This document shows, piece by piece, positions 49,020 to 61,020 of a stretch of DNA of 64,000 nt. Position numbers and translations under genes: made by a program. The first letter of the stretch is position 1. Every line of letters begins with the position of its first letter. Location of the stretch: contig OY978528.1 in NCBI GenBank assembly GCA_963854835.1, positions 51,083,508 to 51,147,507 of the forward strand, written 5' to 3'. Source of the stretch: Megamerina dolium. Lineage: Eukaryota; Arthropoda; Insecta; Diptera; Megamerinidae. Below the pieces are notes generated by a model. It was not told where the DNA came from. It did no database searches and saw only the letters and a list, made by a program, of their open reading frames with translations.

Positions 49020-49828
49020 TACAATAATTTGACGTGTTGTTGAAATTTCCCAAGCACATTCCAGTAGTCTATTCACAATAGTGCTGTTTTTTTTTTACTT
49101 TCCAACACTCAGGTCGATTAAAATATAAGCCAGTTGAATTGAACTCGGTTAAAATAGACGATGTCGCTTATTTTTGTTGTTGCTTTGCATGCAGTTCGGC
49201 AAATAAGTCGGTGTTCTTTTGCAACTCGCGCACGAAATAACATTCTAAGTACCCGAATTTGTATTATATATTATAAAATTCTTATGTACTTTAATTCGTT
49301 ACGGATTATTATGAATGTTTATTAGTTGTAACAAGGAAAAATGGTCGTGTACAGATAAGGAAGGAAAATATATTTATCATCGTTTAGTTAAAATGCAACT
49401 ATTCAATTCCAAGTCGAACGGTAGAGCATCTGTCGTTACAGAAATCGAAATTGTCTGTAAACTAAACGAGGTACTTGTTTTAGTAAATTATTCGTATATT
49501 TTCGAATATCGTTGATCCGGTGTACCTAGATATAGTATATAAAATTCGGGTAGAAATGATAAGATTTCTTTTTTACATACATTCAATCCATACACTTATG
49601 CCATACACAAATGCCTGTCAACATACGAGTATATGTTTGTATCTAGATAATATTTGGTACAGGAATGTAAAATTAATTATGTTCGCGCTTTCTTTGGAAA
49701 AAAAAACTTCACAAATTATGTTGGTTTCAGGGACCGGTAATTATTATAACTGTATTTAAAAATCAAAATTTAATAATTATTTGGTAACATTAATTTTTTC
49801 GATTAAAAAATTAAATAAGAAAATAATT
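49020..49828. other. Gene-free stretch
   Basis: AT-rich. A 20-bp string at 49210-49229, GGTGTTCTTTTGCAACTCGC, recurs perfectly inverted at 59140-59159. No gene was recognised. Confidence 0.4.
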
Positions 49829-50109
49829 GTGCCACATATTTATATTATAGGCCACGAAGGGCCCTTTGGTCTAGGTTATCTTCCAGTATTGTTGCTTGTG
49901 TTAAATTTTGGACAGAATTAGAAGATACCTGCTTTATATTAGCCGGTTCCGAATGGCAGAACCCTTGTGGCATCACCTTTTCAGAACTTTGTCATAGAAC
50001 TTTTTAGAAGCTTTTTTCATGGCAAATTCTTTCTGCCGGAAGGTGGGTGTGGTTTGAAAGAAAAATCTAACCAAACTAACTAACCACTGAGCTACGGCTA
50101 CGGCACCCA
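49829..50109 (-). mobile_element. tRNA-derived SINE, copy C
   Basis: Minus-strand copy: the head GCCGTAGCTCAGTGGTTAG is at the right end (about 50080-50105). The body has GCCATGAAAAAAGCTTCTAA, GTGATGCCACAAGGGTTCTG and GCCATTCGGAACCGGC, and the tail ATAAATATGTGGCAC is at the left. The B-box is not preserved. Confidence 0.85.
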
Positions 50110-50599
50110 CATTTCGATTAACGATAATAATTATTTATAGATTTATTCGATTTTATCAATCTGTAAAAGCAATTATTTTTTGTTCCATCTTTATTTAAGG
50201 GATAATCATATCTTATAAATCGCAGCATTTTTATAACACAACTTTCTTGTTATTGCCCCTTGAATGTTCCCGACAGATTTTCACTGTAGACAGAAAATAA
50301 AAATTAAACCTTTTCATATTTTCTATTCTTTCACAGCTGTAATTACTTCAGTGCAATAAATTACCTCACACACACTGAATAACAATTCCCCGGGAACTTT
50401 TCCCTTTTCCCTATTCTTGTATTCTGAATATAAATTCCCCGGGAGTTTTTCCCTTTTCCCTTTCCTCCAATTCTAAACGAACTTCGAAATCGGGAATTTC
50501 TTCCCTGGGAAAAAAGTAGGCATTCCGAATGTAAATAAAAGGGAGAATGTGACGACATTTATTGAAAATTATTTCGCCAACTATCTGCAAGGGAGTTGT

Positions 50600-50825
50600 A
50601 TGCAAAAATGTAAGTATTTAATTGTTTTCGTAGAAAATGGAATAAATGTTATTTATTAAATAAATAACATTATTTATTAGTATTACAAATATTATTATGG
50701 CATTATTCTTACTTTCAGGTCAAAAACGACGAACAAGTTCCATTTCGATCTTATGCTAAACGCAATGCAATCACATCCCGACATTGCGCGTGGATTCTAT
50801 AAAGGAAACAGGGAGGAGCTCACCA
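50600..50825 (+). pseudogene. Harbinger Myb-like protein, 5' part
   Basis: ATG at 50600 (MQK), intron 50610-50718 (GTAAGT...TTTCAG), then CQKRRTSSIS in one frame and FDLMLNAMQSHPDIARGFYK then GNREELTIFWRN in the next. This is the beginning of the trihelix/Myb-SANT DNA-binding protein that Harbinger elements encode beside the transposase. It is truncated by the deletion. Confidence 0.7.
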
Positions 50826-51180
50826 TATTTTGGCGGAATTTGGAGGTGGAATTAAATTCGTATTATTGCTACAAATATGCGTCCCATCAATACATCCTAT
50901 AACACCTGGAATGCCGTGCTTCATATAAAAGGCTAATGCTATTTTCCTTTTTTCTATAGCCGTTTTGGAAAATTTTATCCATTTTGGTCATACATTTTCT
51001 TCAAAAATATTTATGACCTCCGTCAACACTTTGCTGAAGCTACACTGGGCCAAGGACACATCACAATCTTTCCCTATCCCTGCGACTGCCTTTTGGGCTG
51101 AATATGCGACGACAACACATCCAGCAGATACATAAAAGCGGGCTTGTTCACTCTATAATATTTTTCAAACCTTTGAAAAT
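50826..51180 (-). pseudogene. Harbinger DDE transposase, N-terminal half
   Basis: FMYLLDVLSSHIQPKRQSQG then SLAQCSFSKVLTEVINIFEE, and GIPGVIGCIDGTHICSNNTN with the first catalytic Asp (IDGTH). The second Asp and Glu are deleted. Confidence 0.8.
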
Positions 51181-51669
51181 GAATAATTAATACAATAAAC
51201 ACATATAAAAGTAACTTGTTATAATTACAATGTATCCGGCAGTTCAAGCAGATTTGCCGCGTCGCGTAACTGCCTCCTTTGTTGTTGCTTCTCTCGCTCC
51301 TGCTCCTCTGCTAGCAATCTAAATGCTATGCTATACATAATTTTTTATAGTTTGTACACAATTCTATTGTTTTTATATTTATTTATTTAGAATTATTGTT
51401 AAAATGTAACAAATAAATTGCACTTCTTATTCAAAACAAACCACAATAAGTAAAACAGCTGTCTTCGAAAATTCGAAATTCTCTTTCCCTTTGTATTCTG
51501 TTCCCTGATTGTTTAGAATAGGAGGAATTTATTCTCGGGAAAGATCAAATTCATATATTCAGAATCGGCCTGATTGTATGTTCGCTTTGATTTTTGAGAT
51601 CCGATATTTTATGATTCCTTTGGAAGTTTCTTAATTGTTCCGATTTTTGGAGATGTTTGTTCAATTATT

Positions 51670-53030
51670 TTGTATGGGAGTTACGTATTTTAAGGAGGTG
51701 CACTCAAAATGGTTGAAGAATGGTGCACGGAACAAGGTCTCTCTGTAAATGCTATTAAGTCGGAAACAGTACTCTTTACTAAAAGGAGGACTGGGCATCA
51801 ATGTCTCCAAGGAAGTAAAGTACCTAGGTGTCATCCTGGATAACAAGCTGACTTGGAATAGTCACGTCGATGACAAAATCCAAAAGTGCAAGCGGGTATT
51901 GCATCAGTGTAAGAAAGTGTTCGGAATCATGTGGGGAATTACTTCCAGAGCAGCGCACTGGATCTACACAACGATGGTAAGCCCTTAATAGCGTATGCTG
52001 CTGTGGTCTGGTGGCCTAAGGTCAGCTATCCGGACGACCCCAGTAGAAGCATTTGAAGTCTTTCTGGGGCTGCTGCCGCTGTACTTGCATATTATGAAGT
52101 CGGCGGCATTAACAGCATTACGTCTGAAGACAACCAATAATTGGTATGGATTCGGCACGGAGATAGGGCACAGGAGTATCCTGTCATTGTTATATAGCAG
52201 TGTAAAGGAGTCGCAAATGCCAATGGAAGGAATGGGCAGGCTGAAGATGACTGGAAAGTCACACAGAACACCCATTGAAGACGGCCTTACACATGATGTA
52301 TGTGATGCAAATGACATCAGTATTTTCACAGATGGTTCATTAATGGATGACAGGGCGGATGCTGGAATCTTCTCTAAAGACTATCATGCACTCTGAATTC
52401 GGGAAGATACGTATCGGTCTATCAAGCAGAAATGCTTGGTCTAATGCATGCGCTAGACCATCTACTGGATGGAAAGGTGCAAGGTAAGAAAATCTTGCCA
52501 GCACTCTATAACCAGGCGGTGGTCAGGCGACTGCAACAACCTACGATATATTCTAAGTTGGCGCTCGAATGTGTTCAGAAACTTAACAGGTGTGCTCGTA
52601 GTAATGCTATTACTCTTATGTGGGTGAAGAGACACATTGGTATAGAACAAAATAAAGTTGCAGATGCCTTGGCTAGACAAGGATCTGAAGCTGAATTTTA
52701 TGGAGCGGAACCAGTAGTTGCTCTTACCAACGGGACGGTAAAGACAAAGGTCGAAGAGTTAGTGTGAAATCATGTCCAGCCAGCAGCAAAATATTTCGAT
52801 TCAAGCACTACGGTTGTGTTATATATATTCAAAATGTGAACCTAAGGAGAAAGATAAAACAATGCATTTCAAATTGATGCTTATTGATAAAATGCGCCAG
52901 GATAGAGTGGTGAATATACTTCGCAAGAGTCCTTCATTGCAGGATTTAGGCAATGTATTCATTATACCACAATCTGACTGGATTGATAGACATCGCAGAG
53001 AGTTAAAGGAATCAATGAAATGATTTATAC
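51670..53030 (+). pseudogene. Non-LTR retrotransposon with RNase H (R1/LOA/I-like)
   Basis: VEEWCTEQGLSVN then GINVSKEVKYLGVILDNKLT and ITSRAAHWIYTTM are the thumb region of a reverse transcriptase. ISIFTDGSLMDDRADAG, QAEMLGLMHALDHLL and ITLMWVKRHIGIEQNKVADA form an RNase H domain with D, E and a C-terminal D. The frame shifts several times. The RT palm is missing at the 5' side. The exact clade is uncertain. Confidence 0.8.
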
Positions 53031-53149
53031 AAGAAAAAGCAGCAAAGTTAATGAAAAATATGATTTTTTAAAAATATATTTAAATTGTTTTTCAAAATTA
53101 AATAAAAATAAATATGAATATTTATGCAATATTATGATTATTTACAAGG

Positions 53150-54090
53150 GGCGACAAGTATGTATTAAGACTCGAACCATATCTCATGTCAATATTTCAT
53201 GGCATTTGGTTGACATTTAATGTTTATTGACATTCATTTTACAAAACACGTGTTCGTTTGATGTTGAAATTTTAACAAAAATTAATGAGAGTCAGTCATT
53301 CTAGAGGTATGGTTGCAGCTGCAGAAAATGATCTAAACTTCCTGAAAACAATTGTTACGGGTGATGAAACATGGTGTTTCCAATACGATCCAGAGACCAA
53401 GCGTCAAAGTGCGGAATGGAAATCAAAAAACTCACCACAAGCCAAAAAAAAACACGAAAAGTTCCATCAAAATCAAAACAATACTCATCACATTCTTCGA
53501 TAGAAAAGGAATTATCCACAAAGAATTTGTTCCAAGTGGTCAAACAGTTATTTCAGCATGATACCTCGAAGTTTGGAAGCGATTGATATCCAGAATCCGT
53601 CGTGTTCGACGAGAATACCGCGATCCAAAAACTCGGTCTCTGTTGCACGATAATGCACCGAGTCACACAGCACTCATTGTTGGTCAATTTTTGGCTCGGA
53701 ATCAGGTCTGTGTGTTGAATCACCCGCCGTATTCACCCGATTTGGCACCGTGCGACTTCTTTTTGTTCCCAAAACTGAAATTGAAGTTAAAAATATGCTT
53801 ATTGAAGTTAAAAATATGTACGCACCTACCGATGCGTACAGCAAAATCAACTCAGAACCTCGTCTTCTCCTTAGGCTTGGAAGTTCTCCAGCATGCAGCG
53901 TGTTCTCCAGGCTTGGCTCCTTCCGATTGCCACTTATTGTGATCAATGCAGTCTTATTTAGCTGACCAACGATTTTCCAAAGTTGAAGATGTGCGAAAAT
54001 GGTTCGATGACTATTTTGCCTTAAAACCACTAAGCTTCTATCGCGACGGGATCCATCATCTATCATGGCAAAAGAACATAGTAATGGGTA
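53150..54090 (+). mobile_element. Chimera of two different mariner elements
   Basis: Up to about 53810 it is the DD34D family of 24490 and 41745: leader, TIVTGDETWCFQYDPETKRQ (first Asp), HDNAPSHTALIVGQFLARNQ (second Asp), YSPDLAPCDFFLFPKLKLKL (third Asp). At about 53775-53820 an 18-bp unit ATTGAAGTTAAAAATATG is repeated. After it the sequence is the C-terminus of another mariner: MRTAKSTQNLVFSLGLEVLQ, PGLAPSDCHL, QSYLADQRFSKVEDVRKWFD. The first family's own C-terminus is absent. Confidence 0.85.
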
Positions 54091-54094
54091 ATAT

Positions 54095-55130
54095 TCCGAT
54101 TATTAAGTTTTGTAATAAGTATGTTTTTAATAAAGATGAAATTCATGAAAAACATAAGAGCATATGTTGTAAATGAAAGTTGTGTACGTGCGAACATATT
54201 GTTGTATGTTTTATCGTTGTATGACGTTTTGTCGAACGTCAAATATTCAAATCTGTTTAGGCAGTGTCAAAATTATTAACCTTCTGGTTGACTACAAAAA
54301 TAATAGGCTTTAACAAATTTTTTGATTATTTTAATTATTATACTGTAACGAAGTAAGTACTTCGTCACATACTTCGTATATATATTTATTACATATATAC
54401 TATTCGAAACTACACTCTCACCGTTCACTTACAATCCATATCAACTAGGAGAGATAGAGTGAATAATAATGACTAAATGACTAAATGAATGAATGAAATA
54501 ATGACTAAATGAAATAATTTAATAAAATTTTTAATTTTCGCAACTCTTAGATTAATGGAACTACCATACAATAGTTAGTGGTACTAAATGTGGTTAGTGG
54601 TGTCAAATGTGTACTCTGCGTGGGAAATCACCCTGCCAATTACAAGGTATGCTCTCTCTACAAAAAACTGCAAACAAGTACTTTTCCGAAATTAAGAGAA
54701 AAAATTCTGCCTTCTCAAGTAGATTTTAGCAATGACAACAAGAACAATTGACTCAGCAGAAGACAACATACGCTCAAGTGGCGAGCATCAAATCAAATCA
54801 AACGCAACCAAAAAATTTGAGCAGTTAAACTTTTGAATCAAACAATGCTTATAAGAGAAATGCTCGAAATGGCGAAATTTTTGAAAGAAATTATGAGCCA
54901 AATTACAACAATGACAAATTTGATAGTAAACCTCATTTCCCAAGCAACACCATGCCAATGAAAATAGTTCTTTAGAATGCCAACGGATTGTCACACCATT
55001 CAATCGCTGTTTCGATACCACAAACTAGTCTCGATGACTCTCAATCTGGCTTAGGCATTGGCGTATAAAAGCAAATGAATCCAAGTCAACACATGTCACT
55101 TTCACTTAAAGAAGAGGTACTTGTCCGGAA
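54095..55130. other. Gene-free stretch
   Basis: Contains TTAACCTTCTGGTTGAC at 54274-54290, like the end of the TTAA MITE at 58849, and short CTTCGT palindromes at 54345-54380. No coding was seen. Confidence 0.4.
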
Positions 55131-55139
55131 ATTAAACTA

Positions 55140-55500
55140 AACAATATCGTGTTGCCACAATAAACTGTTTCAAAATACCTGGGAATTCACCTAGACAGAA
55201 GTTTAACGTGGAAAACAAACATATTCAATAAAAGGAAATCAGTTGGTATCCAACTAAGAAAATTATTTTTCTTCTGTTAAACCGACATTTTTACCTTTCT
55301 CTGGAAAATAAAATTATTTTTTACAAATGTGTTCTGAAACCGGTTTGGTCATATGGCATCCAACTGTGGGGAACAACTTCAAATTCAAATATAGAAATAT
55401 TGCAAAGATTCCAATCCAAGACCCTACGAATGATAGCAAACACTCCGTGGTACATTTCAAATTCGTAAATTCACCGGGACATTAACATACCATTAGTTAA
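55140..55500 (+). pseudogene. Jockey-like non-LTR reverse transcriptase fragment
   Basis: Frame-broken readings SKYLGIHLDRSLTWKTNIFN, VGIQLRKLF, and KPVWSYGIQLWGTTSNSNIE then RFQSKTLRMIANTPWYISN match the C-terminal thumb/connection of jockey-clade elements. Very degraded. Confidence 0.75.
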
Positions 55501-55544
55501 TACGTTGAACGGATAATATCTCATTCGAACTATCTACATTTGGT

Positions 55545-55612
55545 CAATTTATTGTGCGAACCAGCCAGGTGAGAGACAGACGGACGGACGGGCATCGTTA
55601 AATCGAAAATGA
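55545..55612. repeat. Fragment of the 9646-type non-coding repeat
   Basis: TGCGAACCAGCCAGGTGAGA, GACAGACGGACGGACGGGC and ATCGTTAAATCGAAAAT match the near-3' part of the 9646-11164 repeat. Confidence 0.7.
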
Positions 55613-56300
55613 CAAAAGAACTGAAGGAGTCAATCGACTGGACGAATTCCGTGTTGCTGACCTAAAAGGCAGAGCTAGACGGAAGAATCGAAACCCGCAA
55701 CGAAGAAAGCGAAAACTGTGGGGTTCGAACCCGAATAAGTCTATTGCTGACATCGCGAAAACCGCATTCTGATAGGCGTTTTGGATGAAGCTGACCCAGA
55801 AGGTAAGCTGATGCAGGGTGGTATTTTTGCCAAATTAAAATCATTACGTGCTATGACCAAAGATCAGTGGAGGAAAAGTCTTCACCGGAGCTAGATTGGT
55901 CGCGGTAGATAGGAGGGGTATCCAGGATGCACGGTCCGAAACAGACAAAATTATGTAGTTGTTTATTGCGTGTAATCCGGGTCTGCCAGTCTGCTATAAG
56001 TTATACGCTGCTAACGGTTCATGTAAAATCGGGGCTTGTATAATTGGTAAATCACAGTTAAATGTTTGCTTGATATATAATTACCGTAATGAAAACGTAA
56101 CAACGATCAGCTAGACAAGAACAGGTATCTGTTTGCCACATTTTATTTCGCCCATGATGATCCAGGACCACTACCATCTCTACTGATACAAGAGCTGATG
56201 GTCAGTGAAACATTCTAGGTGGCGACACAAACTCACATCATACTATTTGGAGTAACTCCGACATAAATGAGCGTGGTGAGTTAGGTTAAGTTAGGTTATG
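55613..56300 (+). pseudogene. Possible non-LTR ORF1 (DUF4780-like) fragment
   Basis: In shifting frames: GVLDEADPEGKLMQGG, KIITCYDQRSVE, FTGARLVAVDRRGIQDARSE and LFIACNPGLPV. This recalls the DUF4780 ORF1 proteins of RNase H-bearing non-LTR elements, as at 51670. Weak, with many stops. Confidence 0.4.
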
Positions 56301-56321
56301 TGGCTGTCCTCTCTCTGAGAG

Positions 56322-56527
56322 GACACACTTAGGCCAGAAATGCCCATTGTGATGCCACCGAACTTCTCTTCCAATACTGTTGTGAGTGTTAAATTTCGAC
56401 ATCACTAGAAGGTACCCATTTATATTAGACTGTTCCGAACGCCAGAGCCCTTGTGACATCACTTTAACTTAGTTTTTGTCACAAAGCTCTTTTAAGAAGC
56501 ATTTTTGGCAAATTGTTCTTGCCGGCA
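56322..56527 (-). mobile_element. tRNA-derived SINE, copy D (head missing)
   Basis: The minus-strand body matches copies A-E: TTCTCTTCCAATACTGTTGTG (3' block), CTGTTCCGAACGCCAGAGCC and CCTTGTGACATCACTTTAAC. The tRNA-like head is absent. The copy stops at about 56527, where reverse transcriptase coding begins. Confidence 0.75.
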
Positions 56528-56529
56528 AA

Positions 56530-57600
56530 ATCGGCTCTTGTCGATTATAAAGCCGCTTTCGACAATCCGATAAGGGATTACCGCTACACAACTATGTCTG
56601 AATTTGCTATACCCTCAAAACTCATTCGACTTTGCATAATGACACTGCTTAACACACATTGGGCAGTGAAAATTGAGAAGGATCTCTCCCCTTCGTTAAA
56701 TATCGAACGAAATTTCAGAACACGTGATTCGTTATTGTGACTTTTTCAACCTTATTATGGAGAAAATTATATGAGCTGGAGATGTACGACATAATGGCAC
56801 TATCTTCGAAAAAAGTGTCATACTGCTGGTGTATGCCGACGATATTGATATAATCGGTATCAACTCGAGAGCAATCAGTGCTGCATTCTCTGAATTGGAA
56901 CGAGAGTCACGTCGAATGGGTCTTACGGTGAACGAGGGCAAGACAAAGTACCTAGTGTCTACAAACAAAGAGTCCCGGTATCTCGGACAACACGTCACTG
57001 TTGACAATTACACTTTCGAGGTGGTGAAGAACTTCGCCCATATTGGAACCAGCATCAACAACTGTAATGACGTCAGCTTGGAGATCATGCGTAGGATACC
57101 TCTTGCTAACAGGTGTTACTTTGGGCTGAGTAAGCAATTGAGTAGTAGAGCCATCTCTCGAAGATCGAAATTCATAATCTACAAGTCCCTAATTATTCCT
57201 GTCCTAACATATGGCGGAGAAGCCTGGACAATTTCCACCACGGATGAGACAATGCTTGGAGTTTTCGAAAGAAAGTTCTGAGCAGGATCTTCGGACCTAT
57301 TTGCGTTGATGTCGAGTATCGAATAAGGTACAACGATGAGCTGTATGAGCTGTACGCTGGTATTGATATAGTCAGGCGAATCAAAATCCAGTGGTTGCGC
57401 TGGCTAGGTCATGTCGAGCGAATGGAAAAAGACGCTCCAGCGAAGAGGGTATTTAATTCGGCACCCGCTGGAGGACGCAGAAGAAGAGGAAGACCAAACC
57501 TCCGTTGGAAGGACCAAGTGTTGGGTAATCTGCCGGCGCTTGGAATATCCAATTGGCGTCAGCAAGCGAAGAACAGAGAAGACTGACGCCATATTATATG
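56530..57600 (+). pseudogene. Non-LTR retrotransposon reverse transcriptase
   Basis: LVDYKAAFDNPIRDYRYTTM (palm motif A, D), FRTRDSLL where FRQGDSLS is expected, then VYADDIDIIGINSRAISAAF (YADD catalytic motif), GLTVNEGKTKYLVSTNKESR, FEVVKNFAHIGTSINN, then VLTYGGEAWTIST and, near the end, IQWLRWLGHVERMEKDAPAK and GRPNLRWKDQVLG. The order is RT palm, thumb and C-terminal region. Frames break at about 56740 and 57280. The 5' endonuclease is missing. The fragment at 45050 belongs to the same or a close family. Confidence 0.9.
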
Positions 57601-57639
57601 ATCGGCCTAAATACATCATCTGCTGTTATGGCCACATAA

Positions 57640-57910
57640 GAAGAAAAAGACATTAGAAACTGGCTGACAACCATATTTAAAGGTGACCTATACCTAAATT
57701 ATATTCTCATCTTATGGAGGGAAGTGAAAGTTGTCTTTCTTCCGAAGGCAGGTAAGACCACACACAATCATCAGGTTAATGACTAGCGCACTGACGAATC
57801 TGGGAATCGACGGGCATCTTGTGAACTTCATTGGACAAATGCTCATAAGCAGATTTGTGAATTAAATGTTAGGATGCTTGACGGTGCGCAGTTCTGTCAG
57901 CAGCCTTTTC
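57640..57910 (+). pseudogene. Non-LTR reverse transcriptase fragment
   Basis: WREVKVVFLPKAGKTTHNH then ALTNLGIDGHLVNFIGQMLI match the start and the 2a-region of RTs of the R1/LOA type, fused by a deletion. No catalytic palm remains. Confidence 0.65.
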
Positions 57911-57911
57911 A

Positions 57912-58848
57912 ACATTTCAGAAACAGTTTATATTTTATTTTTAACATGTATGCATTTTAGTTCAACAATCGAAGCATAGATTAAGTACAAATATATGAGA
58001 AAATACTTTCATAAAACTACTAATTAATATATGTATATTATTACAAACATTAAATCAAGCGGTTTCATTTTAACAACCAAATAACATGTGAATTTAGAAG
58101 AAGACATCGGCAAACTACTTTAACATTCTACAAAAGCAACCTATTGCCGAAAAATTCTATTATTCCATAGTGGAATATATCTAAGATGTAACTATTTCCT
58201 CTTGATCAAATGAATTGGTTGAAATTGAATGGATTTGAATATATATACTGTAGATACTGTAGCCGCGATTTGCAATCTCGAATCTTTTGGCAGTAAGCGA
58301 ATATACTCGAACTTTTTACTTGTATCCTGTAATAGAAACAAATATTCCGCGTAACACAGCTGACTATTTAATATAAGAGAAAGATAATGGCGGCAAATAT
58401 TTTGGACCAAATGTGATGTTGCTAGATGATAATTGCGTTGCACTGAATTCATACAATATCTAGTATTGTATGTGTGGAGGATTATCCTTAAAAAATGCTA
58501 GTTTGAAAATAAGAAAGGTCTAGAAAAAAGCCACGAAACTACACAAAAATGCTAAACTGGCAACACTGATAATAACGATTAATGCGCATATTATACGAAA
58601 GCACACGGACGGCGATCATATTTTACCTCTAATGGTTCTCAGTGAATTTGACAGTATTTCCAAGAGTTGAATTATTCATTCATTATTCCGCATTGTTTAT
58701 ATTATAGTATAATTAACAGAGTAAGACAATCCGAGCGAGGAATTTTGATGCTCTCATTTTGAAATAAGTATATATGTAGAAGAAAATCAAAAGACATCTT
58801 TGTGAAATCTATCAAAGTGAAATATTCGAAAATATTTTGTTACAATAA
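57912..58848. other. AT-rich gene-free stretch
   Basis: No recognised feature. The ORF at 58192-58452 on the minus strand has no known motif. Confidence 0.4.
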
Positions 58849-59053
58849 CCCTCTGGTTGTATATAAAGGTCGAACATCTCACATGCATTTGTTAATTTTT
58901 TCTCTTCGATTGTTACTAATTTTATTATAATTACATCAAATTGTAAAATTTTTTTAAATGTTACAATCATTAAAATAATTAAAAATTTGGTTAAAACCCA
59001 TTGTTTTTCATTAATTAATTAAAAAAAACATCATTTTGTAATCAACCAGAGGG
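58849..59053. mobile_element. Small TTAA-type MITE
   Basis: Inverted ends CCCTCTGGTTG / CAACCAGAGGG enclose 205 bp of AT-rich sequence. TTAA follows on the right (59054-59057) and ATAA stands on the left. Consistent with a small piggyBac-like MITE. A single end-like copy is at 54278. Confidence 0.6.
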
Positions 59054-59752
59054 TTAATGATTTTGTCATATTTTGACACATAGTAATTTTGACACTACCT
59101 AAAAATGCTTTGGCATATGCTAGCCGCATTCTTTTGTAAGCGAGTTGCAAAAGAACACCAAGTCGATTATAACTTCCCTTTAGTTACACTAATGACAGTT
59201 GTCAAAATATATGATTCGTTTGTCAAATTAGTAAATATTAAGCAAAATAAAAAATGAACAATTCAGCGGAATCTTTGGTAAATATATTTATTTATTTAAA
59301 AAATATGAAATAAGAAATAAATAAAATTCATATTTGTTTATATTATGCAGATTGTGTCTATGTTATTGGGTAAACAGTGCGAATCCCACCGCAATTTAGA
59401 GAGGGAAGAAGTGTCTGCGAATTATTGTAAACGCGCCTTGGTATATGTGGAACGTTAACATCCATCGAGATTTAAATGTACCCACAATTTCTGAGGAAGT
59501 TGCAATGTCCTGCAGAAGCTACATTCAAAAATTACACAATAGTCCGAATCCCATTGCTAGGCAATTGTTGCTGAGCACGGGGCATCGTCGACTAAAAAGA
59601 AAAGACACACTGAATATGCTGTGAAATTGCTATACCTGGATGTGATGGAACGTAGGGAATAGCACATAATTTTAGTTAGTTTGTAAGATTTGAATACTTA
59701 TTGTTAGTTTCCAAGTATTTTAGAAAGATTCAATAAAAAAGCTTATTTAAAA

Positions 59753-59759
<7 letters not shown>

Positions 59760-59822
<63 letters not shown>
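59760..59822. repeat. (TA)n microsatellite
   Basis: About 62 bp of pure TA following a poly-A run. Confidence 0.95.
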
Positions 59823-59824
<2 letters not shown>

Positions 59825-59940
59825 CAATATTTCCAAGTCCCAGCTCTTCTCCTGAAGAGTCAGAAAGCGAAAATTAGCAACACTTGAAGTGTTCCAATTT
59901 TTAACGCACTCTTGACGCAATAAGTGCGAAGGATTTCAAA

Positions 59941-60590
59941 ATGAATATGAGGCTGAAACGTGACACAGTGGAATATTTAATAAGTGAGAATCAAAAACTA
60001 TTTAAAATAAGTACAGTTAACAACTTAAGAAATTTGTCCTATTTTCAGCAAAGTACTCTTTGTCCACATTTGTTCCTGACCAGTCTGGTGGTGGAAGGTC
60101 ACGTGTTACGCCAAGAAACGCTGTTTATATGTATATTTGGTATGTAAGCAACACAAAGACATTTCGACGTGCAACGAGTTTACAGTTTTTTAATTTATAT
60201 TCTGCTTATCCATTGACGAAATGGCTGGTGTCACCTTTTAAAGATAACGTAAACTTATCTGAAAGCCAACGGAAATTTAGCGAAATACATTCCTCAACAC
60301 GAATGGTAGTTGAAAATGCGTTTGGACTCTTAAAAGGACGTTTTCGAAGGCTCCTAAAATTTACAGAACAAATTGACTTGAAGATAATAACTAACATCGT
60401 GGTCAGTATATGTGTTTTACATAACATTTGCATTTCTTTTGACGATTTGTACGATGTCAATGAAGACACTGACACGAATGATTCAAGCCCGTTTGTTCTT
60501 GAAGATGAAATCGAAGAGTCAAGTGTGGATGCAAACCTCGACAGAAGACAGAACCTCTTTAATTATTTAAGACGGCAAAATGTTATTTAA
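59941..60590 (+). pseudogene. Harbinger DDE transposase, deleted
   Basis: MNMRLKRDTVEYLISEN, then in the next frame SGGGRSRVTPRNAVYMYIWY then VSNTKTFRRAT. A deletion removes the IDGTH segment with the first Asp. Then YSAYPLTKWLVSPFKD, HSSTRMVVENAFGLLKGRFR, and TNIVVSICVLHNICI follow. Tyr stands where the second catalytic Asp (DSAYPL) is expected. The Glu of VENAFG is present. It ends at 60590 after an acidic tail. Confidence 0.85.
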
Positions 60591-61020
60591 AGTATTTTTA
60601 GCAATATATATTTAGAGCTAGTTTTCTATTTTCAAATAAATAATTATCAAAATCATGTTTGGTAAAAAATTAATCTGTATATTTCATTATTATATTCTTA
60701 ATATCTAGTAAAAAATGTAATTCAAATAAAAAAAAATCATCATCACAAGTTCATATCACAGTTTTTTAATATAACTTAAAAAAATTCTAATATAATATAA
60801 ATAATAAATTATATTATATTATTATATTTATTATAATATAAATAAACTAAATTAAAAAATGTACTCATAATAAAAAGAAATCCCTAAATACTTTTTCTTA
60901 AATGTAACTTAATAAATAGAGAAAATTAAAAATATATATACAAGAATAAATTAAACATAAAAATTAAAGTAATTCAAAAAAAAATTTTAAAAAATAAAAA
61001 TAATTACTAATTTTCATTCT

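Larger units (their letters stand above)
50370..51575. mobile_element. Harbinger element, deletion derivative
   Basis: Contains the start of a Myb-like gene on the plus strand and part of a DDE transposase on the minus strand, fused by an internal deletion near 50825. The ends carry TATTCTGAATATA-AATT and CCCGGGAA-type motifs in inverse (about 50425 and 51530-51570), but I cannot set the exact termini. Confidence 0.75.
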
